This document shows, in pieces, positions 6,701 through 14,062 of a stretch of 18,906 nucleotides of DNA. A program made the position numbers and the translations under genes. Position 1 is the stretch's first letter, and each line of letters opens with the position of its first letter. The notes under the pieces were generated by a model. It was not told the DNA's origin and did no database searches. It saw only the letters and a list, made by a program, of their open reading frames with translations. This DNA is from an uncultured Clostridia bacterium (GTDB lineage: Bacteria; Bacillota; Clostridia; Christensenellales; UBA1242), in NCBI GenBank assembly GCA_934746185.1, contig CAKVEY010000011.1, forward strand, positions 1 to 18,906, given 5' to 3'.

Positions 6701-7371
6701 CTGTTGAAGTTGTTTGCAACGTTCTCGATGTCATAATTAACTTCCAAGTCAGAGCGCCCTTCACCATCGTGAAATCCCGTATTGTATTCGGGGTGAGATA
6801 TGATTGATCGTTGAGTAACATTCTTCATTGCGGCAATCTCGGTTTTGGAAAAGTCATTCAAAAATCCTGCCTTTTGGTCATAAGCATTTCCATCTACGGA
6901 ATCGTCCCTTGGAGGGTTGCCACACAACCACTTCACTTCGCCCGCTACTGCCGTAGAGTTGAGCCAAGAACGCATATTGCTGTCTTTCCAATAATTGGAG
7001 CCACGGTTATCACGATTATAGTTGCGGCTGTGCGACTTAGAACGGTTGTTGTCGTTAGTCTTAGCATCATAAGGAAGTGTGTCAATTATGTTGTCGGCAA
7101 GCATAAGCGCACCTTTTTCATCAATGCTTACGCATCTCCAAATAATATCTTTATCTTTGTATTTACCAAGTCTTATATAGTTCCCTAATTTTACTAGTGT
7201 TGTCGTTTTCGTTCCATTTACAACCATTATATCCTGAGTGCTTGCGACCATTTTATATTTAGCATTATCGGAGTTTATATGAATTTTCATTTTTTCACAA
7301 CCAAAAATAGCGATAACGAGTATAATGACAATTGTTAAAACCATACTTACTTTCTTAAAATATTTTTTCAT
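3784..7371 (-). CDS. Membrane-anchored M64 metalloprotease (IgA-peptidase family) with surface repeats
   Basis: The start at 7371 is chosen because GGAGAGG sits upstream; it gives 1195 aa. Order: N-terminal hydrophobic signal (about 10-25, then FGC, a weak lipobox); a DUF6273-like region (about 60-326, with WLRTP and GVRPAFYLD); an M64 domain (about 386-651) with the zinc signature HELGHGLLELGDEY (562-575) and Cys-rich segments; a MucBP-like region (834-900); three bacterial-surface repeats (902-977, 981-1053, 1060-1125) each with a [FR]xxW motif; a membrane helix (about 1144-1167) and a Lys-rich tail. It should be exported, anchored and exposed. M64 enzymes cleave host proteins such as IgA in known members; the substrate here is unknown. 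The gene is visibly GC-richer than its neighbours, suggesting transfer from another source. Confidence 0.9.
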   Translation of the reverse strand: MKKYFKKVSMVLTIVIILVIAIFGCEKMKIHINSDNAKYKMVASTQDIMVVNGTKTTTLVKLGNYIRLGKYKDKDIIWRCVSIDEKGALMLADNIIDTLPYDAKTNDNNRSKSHSRNYNRDNRGSNYWKDSNMRSWLNSTAVAGEVKWLCGNPPRDDSVDGNAYDQKAGFLNDFSKTEIAAMKNVTQRSIISHPEYNTGFHDGEGRSDLEVNYDIENVANNFNSAYGENSTEKVFLLDVQQVNTVWKNFGNYYVARNEQGMAWPYWLRTPVTTCNHLMRYVESNGSVGKQYPMTDYMGVRPAFYLDSDYYVATSGNGSVNNPYVGSAPDKIEDDYTVAEPDEDPNQEWDVSLDQQLRLKLGPYYSSDGKYATPTIPVYTIQKTRSDTENIVMLICGEGYTKSQQQKFIDDVKKVWEGAMQYKPYRSYADRFNVYALCTASESSFNSGGSTFFDVVIDKKSGPMISVNKSAWKNHIFERCIGPAFLEQIHDAHIPNKTDPDTFIWDDDKMYPPFYYVHEYINQFAVLVNTSQDFGGSHRNYKKGIHYLITPADSSRAQKTFTHELGHGLLELGDEYMTIAAESTDYTSLNVAYTHDPEKVKWKQILGFRKTFTCNTHPSYTAYNSSWECLMRDTNYQLCEVCKLQGYKRLSQLIEGKSLYVADPEVKKYTGQYSNPTDFAETNYNGYYNFANYRSGVLLSGWDKNKFNTGMAGEKIQLRTIVQNLSDTTQRYVTMKLWIKHADGSVATTTGGQKLETTQTFTIPVWGEKSKFWPKGALEYNGSDFNSGLENCELIYQIPFDAVLKNGDTVAFEVIDERGNILANDNTETQTYVNINVEYKFEDGSSIPNAPKAIIPCAVGSYLNWTAAPSLYGHALSRVEGLNQTVSDSGQTVTYYYTYVKETYNISVIDGVAKKGDKTVEYAYYGDMIKVTAHHAPIGEIFDKWVVTGLDTTEMDLTKSEITFIMPAGNVTFKATYLSVAKYDIIMVDGTKDISPAKAGETITITAKGAPTGKVFDKWTCETAGVTIEFASATSAKTTFVMPACEITIKAHFRDVGTTPSVEIKVKGGTGAGVVKQGDTVTIIANAPAEGKRFKHWENASGEILSTKATYEFSVRENITLTAVYEDIETNPTPDKAKQGLSGGQIAGIVIGTLLLAGIGGFAIYWFAISKKTFADLGTVFKKFFEKIKNLFKKKK

Positions 7372-7475
7372 TATGTTTCCTCTCCGAAAAAAATTTTGCC
7401 ACCTAAATAAGATATACCTATCCTCCACTAGTAAAATATAACTCTCTCAACTCTTAAATTATAATCATTATGTAA

Positions 7476-7655
7476 TTATTTGATATTCCAGTATTTTTTT
7501 GCTGATTCTATTTGCTTGCTAAAAGTTATACCTTTTGACCATTCAATATAATTTGCTAGTTCATTAATAATTATAAATTTTCTTTCACAAATTTCCCATT
7601 CTTGTTTAAATGGTAAAAGATCTAGAACCTTTGCCGTATATCTTAATTGATTCAT
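7476..7655 (-). CDS. Possible 59-aa hypothetical protein
   Basis: An ATG-initiated frame reading MNQLRYTAKVLDLLPFKQEW... and ending in AKKYWNIK. The composition (several Trp, Tyr, Lys, Glu) looks protein-like, and the frame is fairly long for such AT-rich DNA. There is no Shine-Dalgarno sequence before the ATG, which weakens it. It lies between the M64 gene and the integrase remnant, so it may be a fragment of a larger island gene. No family is recognised. Confidence 0.35.
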   Translation of the reverse strand: MNQLRYTAKVLDLLPFKQEWEICERKFIIINELANYIEWSKGITFSKQIESAKKYWNIK

Positions 7656-7720
7656 AATTATTCATATTTTAAGAATACTATAAATTTAAAATCATGTCAA
7701 ATATAACTAAATATTTTCAA

Positions 7721-7757
<37 letters not shown>

Positions 7758-7765
7758 GCCAATGA

Positions 7766-7966
7766 GTACCGATGAAAAACATTCAAGAATGGCTAGGGCA
7801 CTCAAATTTTAACACCACAGCAAATGTTTATTCCCATGTTGATTTTAGTGCAAAAATAGAATCTGCCAAAATAATAGATAAAACAATCACTAGAAATAAT
7901 GATGCTGAAAATACAAAAAAAGAAGATATAAGTGATGAAGAATTTGAGGAATTTTTAGAATGGTGA
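7766..7966 (+). pseudogene. Tyrosine integrase, C-terminal remnant
   Basis: The frame reads VPMKNIQEWLGHSNFNTTANVYSHVD, the hallmark of the last part of a tyrosine recombinase: GHS with its catalytic-box histidine, then the catalytic tyrosine in VYSH. A typical acidic tail follows to the TGA at 7964-7966. Just upstream in frame is a TGA (7763-7765), and before it only the triplet repeat. So the catalytic Arg residues, core-binding domain and N-terminus are gone. It sits about 300 bp from the tRNA-Arg, the usual place for an integrase beside its attachment site. The protein cannot be an active recombinase alone. Confidence 0.88.
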
Positions 7967-8062
7967 AGAAGAAAAAAGTTGCAACAAGATAGCGAAATGT
8001 AAAAAAATTGTATTTTTGTGATACTAAAAAACATTAAAAAACACTATATAAAATCAAACGAT

Positions 8063-8316
8063 ATTTGCACAAAATCTTAGTTTTATCTTAGAAAAATCTT
8101 AGAAAAACACGATTTTTAGGTAAAATTGGGCTAAAAACCACTACATTTTTGAAATCAAAAACTTTGGTCTCTTAAACAAGGATACTTGGACAGTGTAAGA
8201 TGTATGTGTGATAAAAAATAAAAAATCAGCGACCATTAAAGTCGCTGAAATGCCCGTTAGTATTGGGTTTTTGGTGCATCTGTACGGACTTGAACCGTAA
8301 ACCCTCAGTTCCGAAG
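8063..8316. repeat. Right copy of the ~245-bp island direct repeat
   Basis: This copy matches 689-932 at roughly 90 percent and includes the region downstream of tRNA-Arg, its terminator hairpin and its 3' half up to TTCCGAAG. Unlike the left copy, it continues into an intact tRNA 5' half. It is 10 bp longer near 8090-8105. Confidence 0.9.
8218..8247 (-). terminator. Terminator of tRNA-Arg(UCG)
   Basis: On the minus strand the stem CAGCGAC/GTCGCTG (8227-8233 with 8241-8247) is followed by ATTTTTTATTTTTT, about 25 nt after the tRNA 3' end. Confidence 0.8.
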
Positions 8317-8348
8317 ACTGATGCTCTATCCAATTGAGCTACAGATGC
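8272..8348 (-). tRNA. tRNA-Arg (anticodon UCG), intact
   Basis: A 77-nt cloverleaf: acceptor GCATCTG/CAGATGC, D arm with GCTC/GAGC, anticodon stem TCAGT/ACTGA around CTTCGGA (anticodon TCG, reading CGA-type Arg codons), T arm with TTCAAGT, discriminator A, encoded CCA. Its 3' half is duplicated at 888-932, so this copy may have been rebuilt by an integrated element. It probably compensates for the split tRNA-Arg whose halves are at 14-62 and 8394-8433. Confidence 0.95.
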
Positions 8349-8393
8349 AAATGCAACATTTTTTGATGGGAAATGTCAAACCCCTGACAATCT

Positions 8394-8433
8394 GTTCCGA
8401 AGACCAATGCTCTATCCCCTTGATTGCAGGTGC
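8394..8433 (-). pseudogene. 5' half of a split tRNA-Arg(UCG), outer island junction
   Basis: On the minus strand this begins with the acceptor strand GCACCTG, has a D-arm region ending GGATAGAGCA, then TTGGT and the loop CTTCGGAAC, and stops being tRNA-like. The plus-strand core GTTCCGAAGACCA (8394-8406) is identical to 50-62. Acceptor and anticodon stems pair with the 3' half there. The D stem is degraded (ATCA opposite GAGC), so the gene has been inactive for some time. Confidence 0.8.
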
Positions 8434-8629
8434 ATAAAAATATTAAGTTAAAGTGAGTTTAAATTATACAAGGAGAGCACCAAGTAAGTATTATTAATTT
8501 AAAATTGAACCCTTAATTATTTATTTGTAGCCCTATACTAATAACTGGCTTAAAAAATGTGATATAAATTTAAACGAAATAATTATATCACATTAATTTT
8601 AAATTATCAATAAAATATAAAATAAAATT
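8434..8629. other. AT-rich intergenic region at the right island edge
   Basis: No gene is seen from the end of the tRNA-Arg 5' half to the glycosyltransferase stop codon. AAGGAGAGCACC (8471-8482) looks like a ribosome binding site but no credible frame follows. The only structured element is the terminator hairpin at 8556-8594. Confidence 0.5.
8550..8594 (-). terminator. Terminator of the enolase-glycosyltransferase unit
   Basis: A perfect 12-bp stem AATGTGATATAA/TTATATCACATT (8556-8567 with 8583-8594) with a 15-nt loop; on the minus strand it is followed by TTTTAAG, 36 nt after the glycosyltransferase stop. Confidence 0.75.
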
Positions 8630-9709
8630 TTATTCTATCTTTTGTTTTTCTATTAAATCTTTGAGGAATTTTTCGTTATTTAATACAGTTGTGTTGGTCG
8701 GCTTTATCTGTTTTGCTAATGTATTATATGTTAGGGCTAACTCTGGATTATTTAGGTTATAATGGCATACACATAATTCTAAAAATGGGATAAAATTATA
8801 GTAATCGGGCTCAACAAAACCTAAACTATTTTTATCAGGTTTTTTTTGAGTTGCTAGATTAAGATAATAAATTGCTTTATTGTATTCGTATAAATCTTTA
8901 TAAATATAGCCTATTTCACACAAAATTTCAGCTCGGGGAATATCGAAGTTAAAAGAATAAAATAAGATTTCTTTTGCCTTTATAACATCATTTTTTATTA
9001 AATAGCACTTACTTAATAATTTGCAAGCATCAATCTTATTTTCAAAAAAACCATCTTTTTGTTTTAAAAATTTTTTAAAATTAATTATGGCTTTATCAAT
9101 TTTATTGTTAAAAAATAGTTCACGAGCATAATAAAAAATCTGGCGTGGAGTAAATTCTTTTTTGTTTAAACTTTCGTAAATTTTTAAGTTCCTATCGCTA
9201 GGAGTAACTTTAACTTTTCTATGCTGAATTGATATATCTTCAAAAACAATTTTTCCACTAGGAATAATTGCTTCGTGAACGGGGTCGTGGAACAAAAAGT
9301 TTGCGTTATTTTTTAAAATTCGCTCCCTATAATAACTAAATGTTGGGTTATTTTTTTCGTCAAAAGCAATGTCATATTTAAGCATAATTACATCTTCGTT
9401 AGAAATTTTAGTTTTTAATTCTTGTAACTTTTGTAAATTTTCTTTAGTTATTACATCATCGGCATCTAGCCACATAAAATAATTAGAAGTGCATTTTTCT
9501 ATACCAAAGTTTCGTGCTTTTGAAAAATCATTTACCCAAATAAAATCATAAATTTTATCGGTAAATTTTTTACAAATTTCTTTTGTTTTGTCAATAGAAC
9601 CAGTATCAACAATTATTATTTCATCAAAAAGAGAATAGCAGGAAGATAAGCATCTTTCTATCGTATTCTCTTCGTTTTTAACAATCATACATAAACTTAA
9701 AGTAATCAT
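8630..9709 (-). CDS. Family 2 glycosyltransferase with TPR-like C-terminus
   Basis: This cytoplasmic protein of 359 aa starts with a GT-A catalytic domain: SLCMIVKNEENTI (5-17, nucleotide-sugar binding), VDTGSIDKT (34-42) and the metal-binding WLDADD (80-85). After about residue 190, helical pairs such as QIFYYARELFFNNKIDKAI and the segment around 265-340 look like tetratricopeptide repeats. This layout is found in SunS-like and other Gram-positive family 2 enzymes that glycosylate peptides, proteins or cell-wall polymers; the acceptor cannot be told. It follows eno by 39 nt in the same direction, so it may be read through from the eno promoter. No Shine-Dalgarno sequence precedes the ATG. 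Confidence 0.88.
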   Translation of the reverse strand: MITLSLCMIVKNEENTIERCLSSCYSLFDEIIIVDTGSIDKTKEICKKFTDKIYDFIWVNDFSKARNFGIEKCTSNYFMWLDADDVITKENLQKLQELKTKISNEDVIMLKYDIAFDEKNNPTFSYYRERILKNNANFLFHDPVHEAIIPSGKIVFEDISIQHRKVKVTPSDRNLKIYESLNKKEFTPRQIFYYARELFFNNKIDKAIINFKKFLKQKDGFFENKIDACKLLSKCYLIKNDVIKAKEILFYSFNFDIPRAEILCEIGYIYKDLYEYNKAIYYLNLATQKKPDKNSLGFVEPDYYNFIPFLELCVCHYNLNNPELALTYNTLAKQIKPTNTTVLNNEKFLKDLIEKQKIE

Positions 9710-9748
9710 AAAAATTTATATGAATAAAATTGTATTTTTGTGTTTTAT

Positions 9749-11008
9749 TTAACTATTTAAAATTTCTTCAATTCGTAGTAATTGATTATATTTACAAACT
9801 CTTTCGGTTCTACAAGGAGCACCAGATTTGATTTGTCCACAATTTAAGGCAACACAAAGGTCTGAAATAAAAGTGTCCTCGGTTTCGCCACTACGATGTG
9901 ATATAACTGTTGTGTAACCATTTTGTTTTGCTAAATTTATTGTGTCTATTGTTTCACTTAATGAACCGATTTGATTTAATTTAATTAAAATTGAATTTGC
10001 TAATTTTTCTTTAATTCCTTTTTGTAAAAGTTCTTTATTTGTTACAAATAGGTCATCGCCAACAAGTTGAACCTCGCTACCTAATTTTTCGGTAAAAATT
10101 TTCCAACCGTTGTAGTCGTCTTCACCAATTGCATCTTCTATTGATATTATAGGATATTTTTTTATCATATCGTTCCAAAACTCAATCATTTCATCTAACG
10201 AGTAAAGTTGATTAGTTTTCCAAAAGTAGTAATAATCTGGTTTACCTATTTTTATTGCTTCATTTTTCATTTCACTTGCAGCAACATCAACAGCTAAACA
10301 TATATCTTCCCCTTTTTTGTAACCAGCATCTTCTATTGCCATTAAAATGTATTTAAACGCTTCTTCATCGCAAGAAAAGTTTGGAGCAAATCCACCCTCA
10401 TCGCCAACGCCAGTAGAGTAATTATTCTTTTTAAGAATATTTTTTAAACTTTGATAAACTTCGGCACACATTTTTAAGGATTCTTTAAATGATTTTGCTC
10501 CTTTTGGGACTATCATAAATTCTTGAATATTTAAGTTGTTGTCGGCGTGTTTTCCACCATTAATTATGTTCATCATAGGGTAAGGTAAAGTGTTGCCATT
10601 TCCTAAATATCTAAATAGTGGAATATTTTTTGCTACGCTTACAGCTTTGCTTACTGCACAAGAAACTCCTAAAATTGCGTTAGCACCTAAATTACTTTTG
10701 TTCTTCGTGCCATCTAAGTTAATTAAAAACTCATCAATTTCTCGTTGATTTTCAGCATTTTTTCCTAATATTTTAGGTCTTATTATATTGTTTACATTAC
10801 TAACGGCTTTTTCAACACTTTTACCTTTATAGTTTAATTTATCTCCATCTCTTAATTCTAGGGCTTCTAACGCACCAGTTGAAGCACCACTAGGAACTGA
10901 AAAACGCCCCATAAATTTATCGTTTATGGTTATATCGACTTCTACGGTAGGATTACCTCTACTATCTAAAATTTGTCTTGCTTTAACATCGGTTATTAAA
11001 TAATTCAT
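9749..11008 (-). CDS. eno: Enolase
   Basis: Enolase converts 2-phosphoglycerate to phosphoenolpyruvate in glycolysis and binds Mg2+. The 419-aa protein (usual about 430) keeps the key residues: GASTG (41-45), H154 in GGKHADNN, E163, GDEGG with E204, the metal ligands D241, E291 (SIEDAI) and D318 (GDDLFVTN), catalytic K343 (KLNQIG), SHRSGET (370-376) and K394 (QIKSGAP). It should be fully active. AAAGGAGA precedes the ATG at good spacing. Translation starts about 100 bp from the divergent ferritin-like gene, and a glycosyltransferase gene follows. It is a housekeeping gene, outside the tRNA-Arg island. Confidence 0.98.
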   Translation of the reverse strand: MNYLITDVKARQILDSRGNPTVEVDITINDKFMGRFSVPSGASTGALEALELRDGDKLNYKGKSVEKAVSNVNNIIRPKILGKNAENQREIDEFLINLDGTKNKSNLGANAILGVSCAVSKAVSVAKNIPLFRYLGNGNTLPYPMMNIINGGKHADNNLNIQEFMIVPKGAKSFKESLKMCAEVYQSLKNILKKNNYSTGVGDEGGFAPNFSCDEEAFKYILMAIEDAGYKKGEDICLAVDVAASEMKNEAIKIGKPDYYYFWKTNQLYSLDEMIEFWNDMIKKYPIISIEDAIGEDDYNGWKIFTEKLGSEVQLVGDDLFVTNKELLQKGIKEKLANSILIKLNQIGSLSETIDTINLAKQNGYTTVISHRSGETEDTFISDLCVALNCGQIKSGAPCRTERVCKYNQLLRIEEILNS

Positions 11009-11029
11009 AATAAAATCTCCTTTATTTTA

Positions 11030-11057
11030 ATTATAGACTATTTTAAAAATTATTCAA
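11030..11057 (-). promoter_or_regulatory. Putative eno promoter
   Basis: On the minus strand TTGAAT (11057-11052), a 16-nt spacer and TATAAT (11035-11030) lie 22 nt upstream of the eno start codon. Confidence 0.6.
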
Positions 11058-11112
11058 AAAATATTTAACAAAATTTTTTGTTTAATCATAAAAATAGTGA
11101 AGGAGAAAAAAT

Positions 11113-11391
11113 ATGTATAAAATTTTTAACAATCAAAGTTATAATTATAACTTAAATAATGATTTTAACAAAGTGGCAAATGATATTATGGGGGAATTTA
11201 GTGCAATCATTCAATATGGTGAGCACGCCGATGAAACAAATAATATGATTACAAAAAATACTTGGGATAGCATTAAACACGAAGAAATGGTGCATATTGG
11301 TGAATTATTAGCTTTACTTTATAAAATTAACCCGATGTTTAAAACTCAAGTAGAAAAAGGAATGACCGAATTTCAAGAAAAAAATAATTAA
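11113..11391 (+). CDS. Small ferritin-like (rubrerythrin-type) protein
   Basis: A 92-aa all-helical protein with two ligand-type motifs: EFSAIIQYGEH (28-38) and KHEEMVHIGELLALL (56-70). E-x(n)-H followed by EExxH is the di-iron pattern of ferritin-like helical hairpins. A full ferritin has four such helices; here there are about two, so the active form would be a dimer or larger assembly, as in some encapsulated ferritins. A likely role is iron handling or oxidative-stress protection, inferred from the motifs only. GAAGGAG precedes the ATG. It is divergent from eno and ends in a terminator shared with the converging ATPase gene. Confidence 0.65.
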   Translation: MYKIFNNQSYNYNLNNDFNKVANDIMGEFSAIIQYGEHADETNNMITKNTWDSIKHEEMVHIGELLALLYKINPMFKTQVEKGMTEFQEKNN

Positions 11392-11417
11392 AAAAGTGCT
11401 TTTTAAAGCACTTTTTT
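11391..11417. terminator. Bidirectional terminator
   Basis: The stem AGTGCTT/AAGCACT (11395-11401 with 11406-11412) flanked by A and T runs serves the converging ferritin-like and P-type ATPase genes. Confidence 0.88.
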
Positions 11418-13947
11418 ATTCGTTTTTCTTTTTAAAGGCAAGTGGAATGAATAGTAGGAAGAAACTTGATAATGTAACCACTGCTATAAATAAATATTCG
11501 GTTAAATTTAACGCTTTATAGTAGAATAAACTAGGTGGCAATATTAATAACGCAAGTAGTGTTATAACTATCATAGAAGAAACCAATACGCCTCTATAAA
11601 CATTTATAGGCAAGCATAATTTTAGTAAAACCATTAAACCTACAAAGGTCATTGAAAGTGATGCCAAAGTTTCATAAGTGTTTGTTAGCATTACATATTT
11701 ATCAAACAAATAGCAAGCAATGAATGAGATAAATAATAACACGCCGTGGCATAAACTTTTAATTGAAACTTGACTCATAAACGAACCTTCAATTTTATTG
11801 TTATTAGGTTGTAGTGCTAAGAAGAACGATGGAAGTCCTATTACGAATGTTTCAAGTAGTAGCATTTGAGTTGGAGCAAAAGGGTATTCTAGGTTAGTTA
11901 TTAAGCAGAAAATTGTTACCATAAATACATATAAAGTTTTCATTAAGAATAAACTTGCAGAATTTACTATATTGTTTACAACTCTTCGACCTTCTTTTAC
12001 AACTTGTGGAAGATTTAAAAAGTTGTTATCAAGTAGTACTAAATGGCTTACATTTCGTGCTGCTTCACTTCCACTAGAAACGGAGATTGAGCAATCAGCT
12101 TCTTTTAAGGCTAAAATATCGTTAACTCCATCGCCAGTCATAGCAACTTTATGTCCTAAATTTTTTAACGCCTTAACTAAAATTTGTTTTTGTTCGGGAC
12201 TAACACGGCCAAAAATATTATATTCGCCAGCACATTCTATAACTTGTTGTTTTGTCATACCTTCTAAACTAACATATTTATCAGCTCCAATAACGCCAAC
12301 TTTTTTACTTATTTCACTAACGGTTAGGGGGTTATCACCACTAATTATTTTAACTTGAACGCCATTTTCGTTAAACCAAGCAAGAGTTTCTTTTGCTTCT
12401 TTTCTAATTCTTTCTTCTATTGCAAGTAAACAAATAGGAGTTAAATCTTTTGGTAAATTTTTACCTATTTTTTCTTCGCTTTCGCAAAGGATTAAAACTC
12501 TATAACCTTCTTTTGCGTAAGTTAAAACTTGATTAGTTATTTTTTTATCACGATTGCGATATACAAATTCAGGAGCACCTAAAATATATGTTTTGCCGTT
12601 ACTAAATTCTACTGCACTATATTTTTTTGTTGAATTAAATTCAAATACTTTATCAATGTCGTAAGCTTTTTCTTCGCCAAAATAGTTTTTTAGGGCAGTA
12701 AATGTTTGATTTTGTGTTTTAGTAGATGCAAGATAACTAGATAAAATTTTATTTAAGTCGTCTTCTTTTTTTAACATTTTAATTTGTTTAACTTGCATTG
12801 TTCCATCGGTTATTGTGCCAGTTTTATCTAAACATAACACGCTTGCACGAGATAACATTTCAATTCCGTATAAGTCTTGAACTAAAGTTTTCTTTTTAGC
12901 AAGTTTTATTACGCCAACAGCGAGTGCTAAACTTGTTAGCAAAAATAGCCCAGACGGAATCATACCTAATATACTACCAGCTGTTTTTGTAACGAGTAGT
13001 TGAATATTGTTTCCTAAAATTGATTGATTGTTAAAATATATTGCAACAGAAAGTGGAACAATAATTATGCCTATAACTTTTATTATAAGTTGTAAACTTT
13101 TTAGTAATTCGCTCTCTGGCTTTTTATATTTTTTTGCTTTTAAAGTTAATTTGCTTGTGTAATTTTCTTCGGCAACTTTATCGGCTTTAGCATAGCAACT
13201 ACCACTAGTAACATAACTACCTGCTAAAAGTAAATCGCCCTTTTTCTTTTTTATAGAAACGCTTTCGCCAGTAAGTAAACTTTCGTTGACTTCAATTTCA
13301 CCTTTTAAAATTATACTATCTGTACAAATTTGATTGCCAAATTCATAAATTAAAATATCATCTAAAACTACTTCGTTAGTTTTAATTGTCATAACCTTTT
13401 TATTTCGTACAACTGTTGCCGTAGGTGAAGTAACTAAGGTTATTTTTTCGACAGTTATTTTTGCTTTTATCTCTTGAATTATTCCTATTGTAGTGTTGCA
13501 AAGTAGTATTACTAAAAATAGTAAGTTGCTATAAGACTTAACTATAATTAACGCAATAGCAATGGCAAACATAAGCATATTAAAAAATGTAAAGATATTT
13601 GAAAAGAATATATTTTTATAACTTTTTGTAGTGTTAGTTTCGTAATAATTTATATAGCCATCTTTTATTCTTTCGTTTACTTCATCAGTCGTTAAACCTT
13701 GTTTATAATCGGCATCAATTCTTTTTGCGTTATGTAGGCTATAAGATTTGCTTTTTTTAAGTTTTTTTATTCTTTTTATTTCATTTTTAGTTAGCCTTGT
13801 TGCAACTAAACTATTATCTATTTTTTCACCTGTTTTTATTTTTTGAATGGAACTTTCATCAACTTTTTTATCGGTTATACTATCAGTTTTTGTTTCATCA
13901 TTTTTAATTTCTTCAAGTTTTTCAGTTTGTGTAGTCTTTTTCTTCAT
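11416..13947 (-). CDS. P-type cation ATPase, CtpE/Exp7-like
   Basis: This 843-aa membrane pump couples ATP hydrolysis to cation transport. Visible parts: TGES (226-229, actuator domain), GMIPSGL (328-334, membrane ion-site helix), DKTGT (374-378, phosphorylated Asp), an HAD P-domain with ISGDN (535-539) and GDGVND (605-610), and about ten hydrophobic helices, the last six after residue 660. The stretch around LVQDLYGIEMLSRASVLCLDKTGT fits the CtpE/Exp7 branch, whose studied members move Ca2+; the ion here is inferred. An unusual Lys/Glu/Thr-rich, disordered-looking N-terminus of about 65 residues precedes the normal start of the family. No Shine-Dalgarno sequence is present. TATAAT ends 6 nt before the ATG (13947), so the transcript may be leaderless; a longer frame from 13986 is less likely. 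Confidence 0.92.
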   Translation of the reverse strand: MKKKTTQTEKLEEIKNDETKTDSITDKKVDESSIQKIKTGEKIDNSLVATRLTKNEIKRIKKLKKSKSYSLHNAKRIDADYKQGLTTDEVNERIKDGYINYYETNTTKSYKNIFFSNIFTFFNMLMFAIAIALIIVKSYSNLLFLVILLCNTTIGIIQEIKAKITVEKITLVTSPTATVVRNKKVMTIKTNEVVLDDILIYEFGNQICTDSIILKGEIEVNESLLTGESVSIKKKKGDLLLAGSYVTSGSCYAKADKVAEENYTSKLTLKAKKYKKPESELLKSLQLIIKVIGIIIVPLSVAIYFNNQSILGNNIQLLVTKTAGSILGMIPSGLFLLTSLALAVGVIKLAKKKTLVQDLYGIEMLSRASVLCLDKTGTITDGTMQVKQIKMLKKEDDLNKILSSYLASTKTQNQTFTALKNYFGEEKAYDIDKVFEFNSTKKYSAVEFSNGKTYILGAPEFVYRNRDKKITNQVLTYAKEGYRVLILCESEEKIGKNLPKDLTPICLLAIEERIRKEAKETLAWFNENGVQVKIISGDNPLTVSEISKKVGVIGADKYVSLEGMTKQQVIECAGEYNIFGRVSPEQKQILVKALKNLGHKVAMTGDGVNDILALKEADCSISVSSGSEAARNVSHLVLLDNNFLNLPQVVKEGRRVVNNIVNSASLFLMKTLYVFMVTIFCLITNLEYPFAPTQMLLLETFVIGLPSFFLALQPNNNKIEGSFMSQVSIKSLCHGVLLFISFIACYLFDKYVMLTNTYETLASLSMTFVGLMVLLKLCLPINVYRGVLVSSMIVITLLALLILPPSLFYYKALNLTEYLFIAVVTLSSFFLLFIPLAFKKKNE

Positions 13948-14012
13948 AATAATATTATATATTAAATACTTACAAAATAAAAACAAAAATTAATATATTT
14001 TAAATTTTGCTA

Positions 14013-14041
14013 TTGACAACAATACTATATTAATTTATAAT
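14013..14041 (+). promoter_or_regulatory. Consensus sigma-A promoter of the HELKH gene
   Basis: TTGACA (14013-14018), a 17-nt spacer and TATAAT (14036-14041) match the consensus perfectly, 21 nt upstream of the start codon. Confidence 0.88.
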
Positions 14042-14062
14042 AAATCAAACAAAGGAGCACGA

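Noticed and set aside
3929..7188. Several long plus-strand open frames opposite the M64 protease gene
   Set aside because: They have no ribosome binding sites or family-like sequence and lie antisense to a gene with clear domains; they result from its higher GC content.
7369..7371. Treating the M64 protein as a certain lipoprotein because of FGC after the hydrophobic segment
   Set aside because: The position before Gly-Cys is Phe, outside the usual lipobox, and the protein has a C-terminal membrane anchor; left as a possibility only.
7763..7765. TGA before the integrase remnant read as tryptophan (alternative code)
   Set aside because: Trp is encoded by TGG throughout, several genes end in TGA, and the upstream sequence is only a simple repeat; decay explains it.
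11972..12358. A 128-aa plus-strand frame within the P-type ATPase gene
   Set aside because: It is an antisense frame over the conserved hinge and GDGVND region; no start signal.
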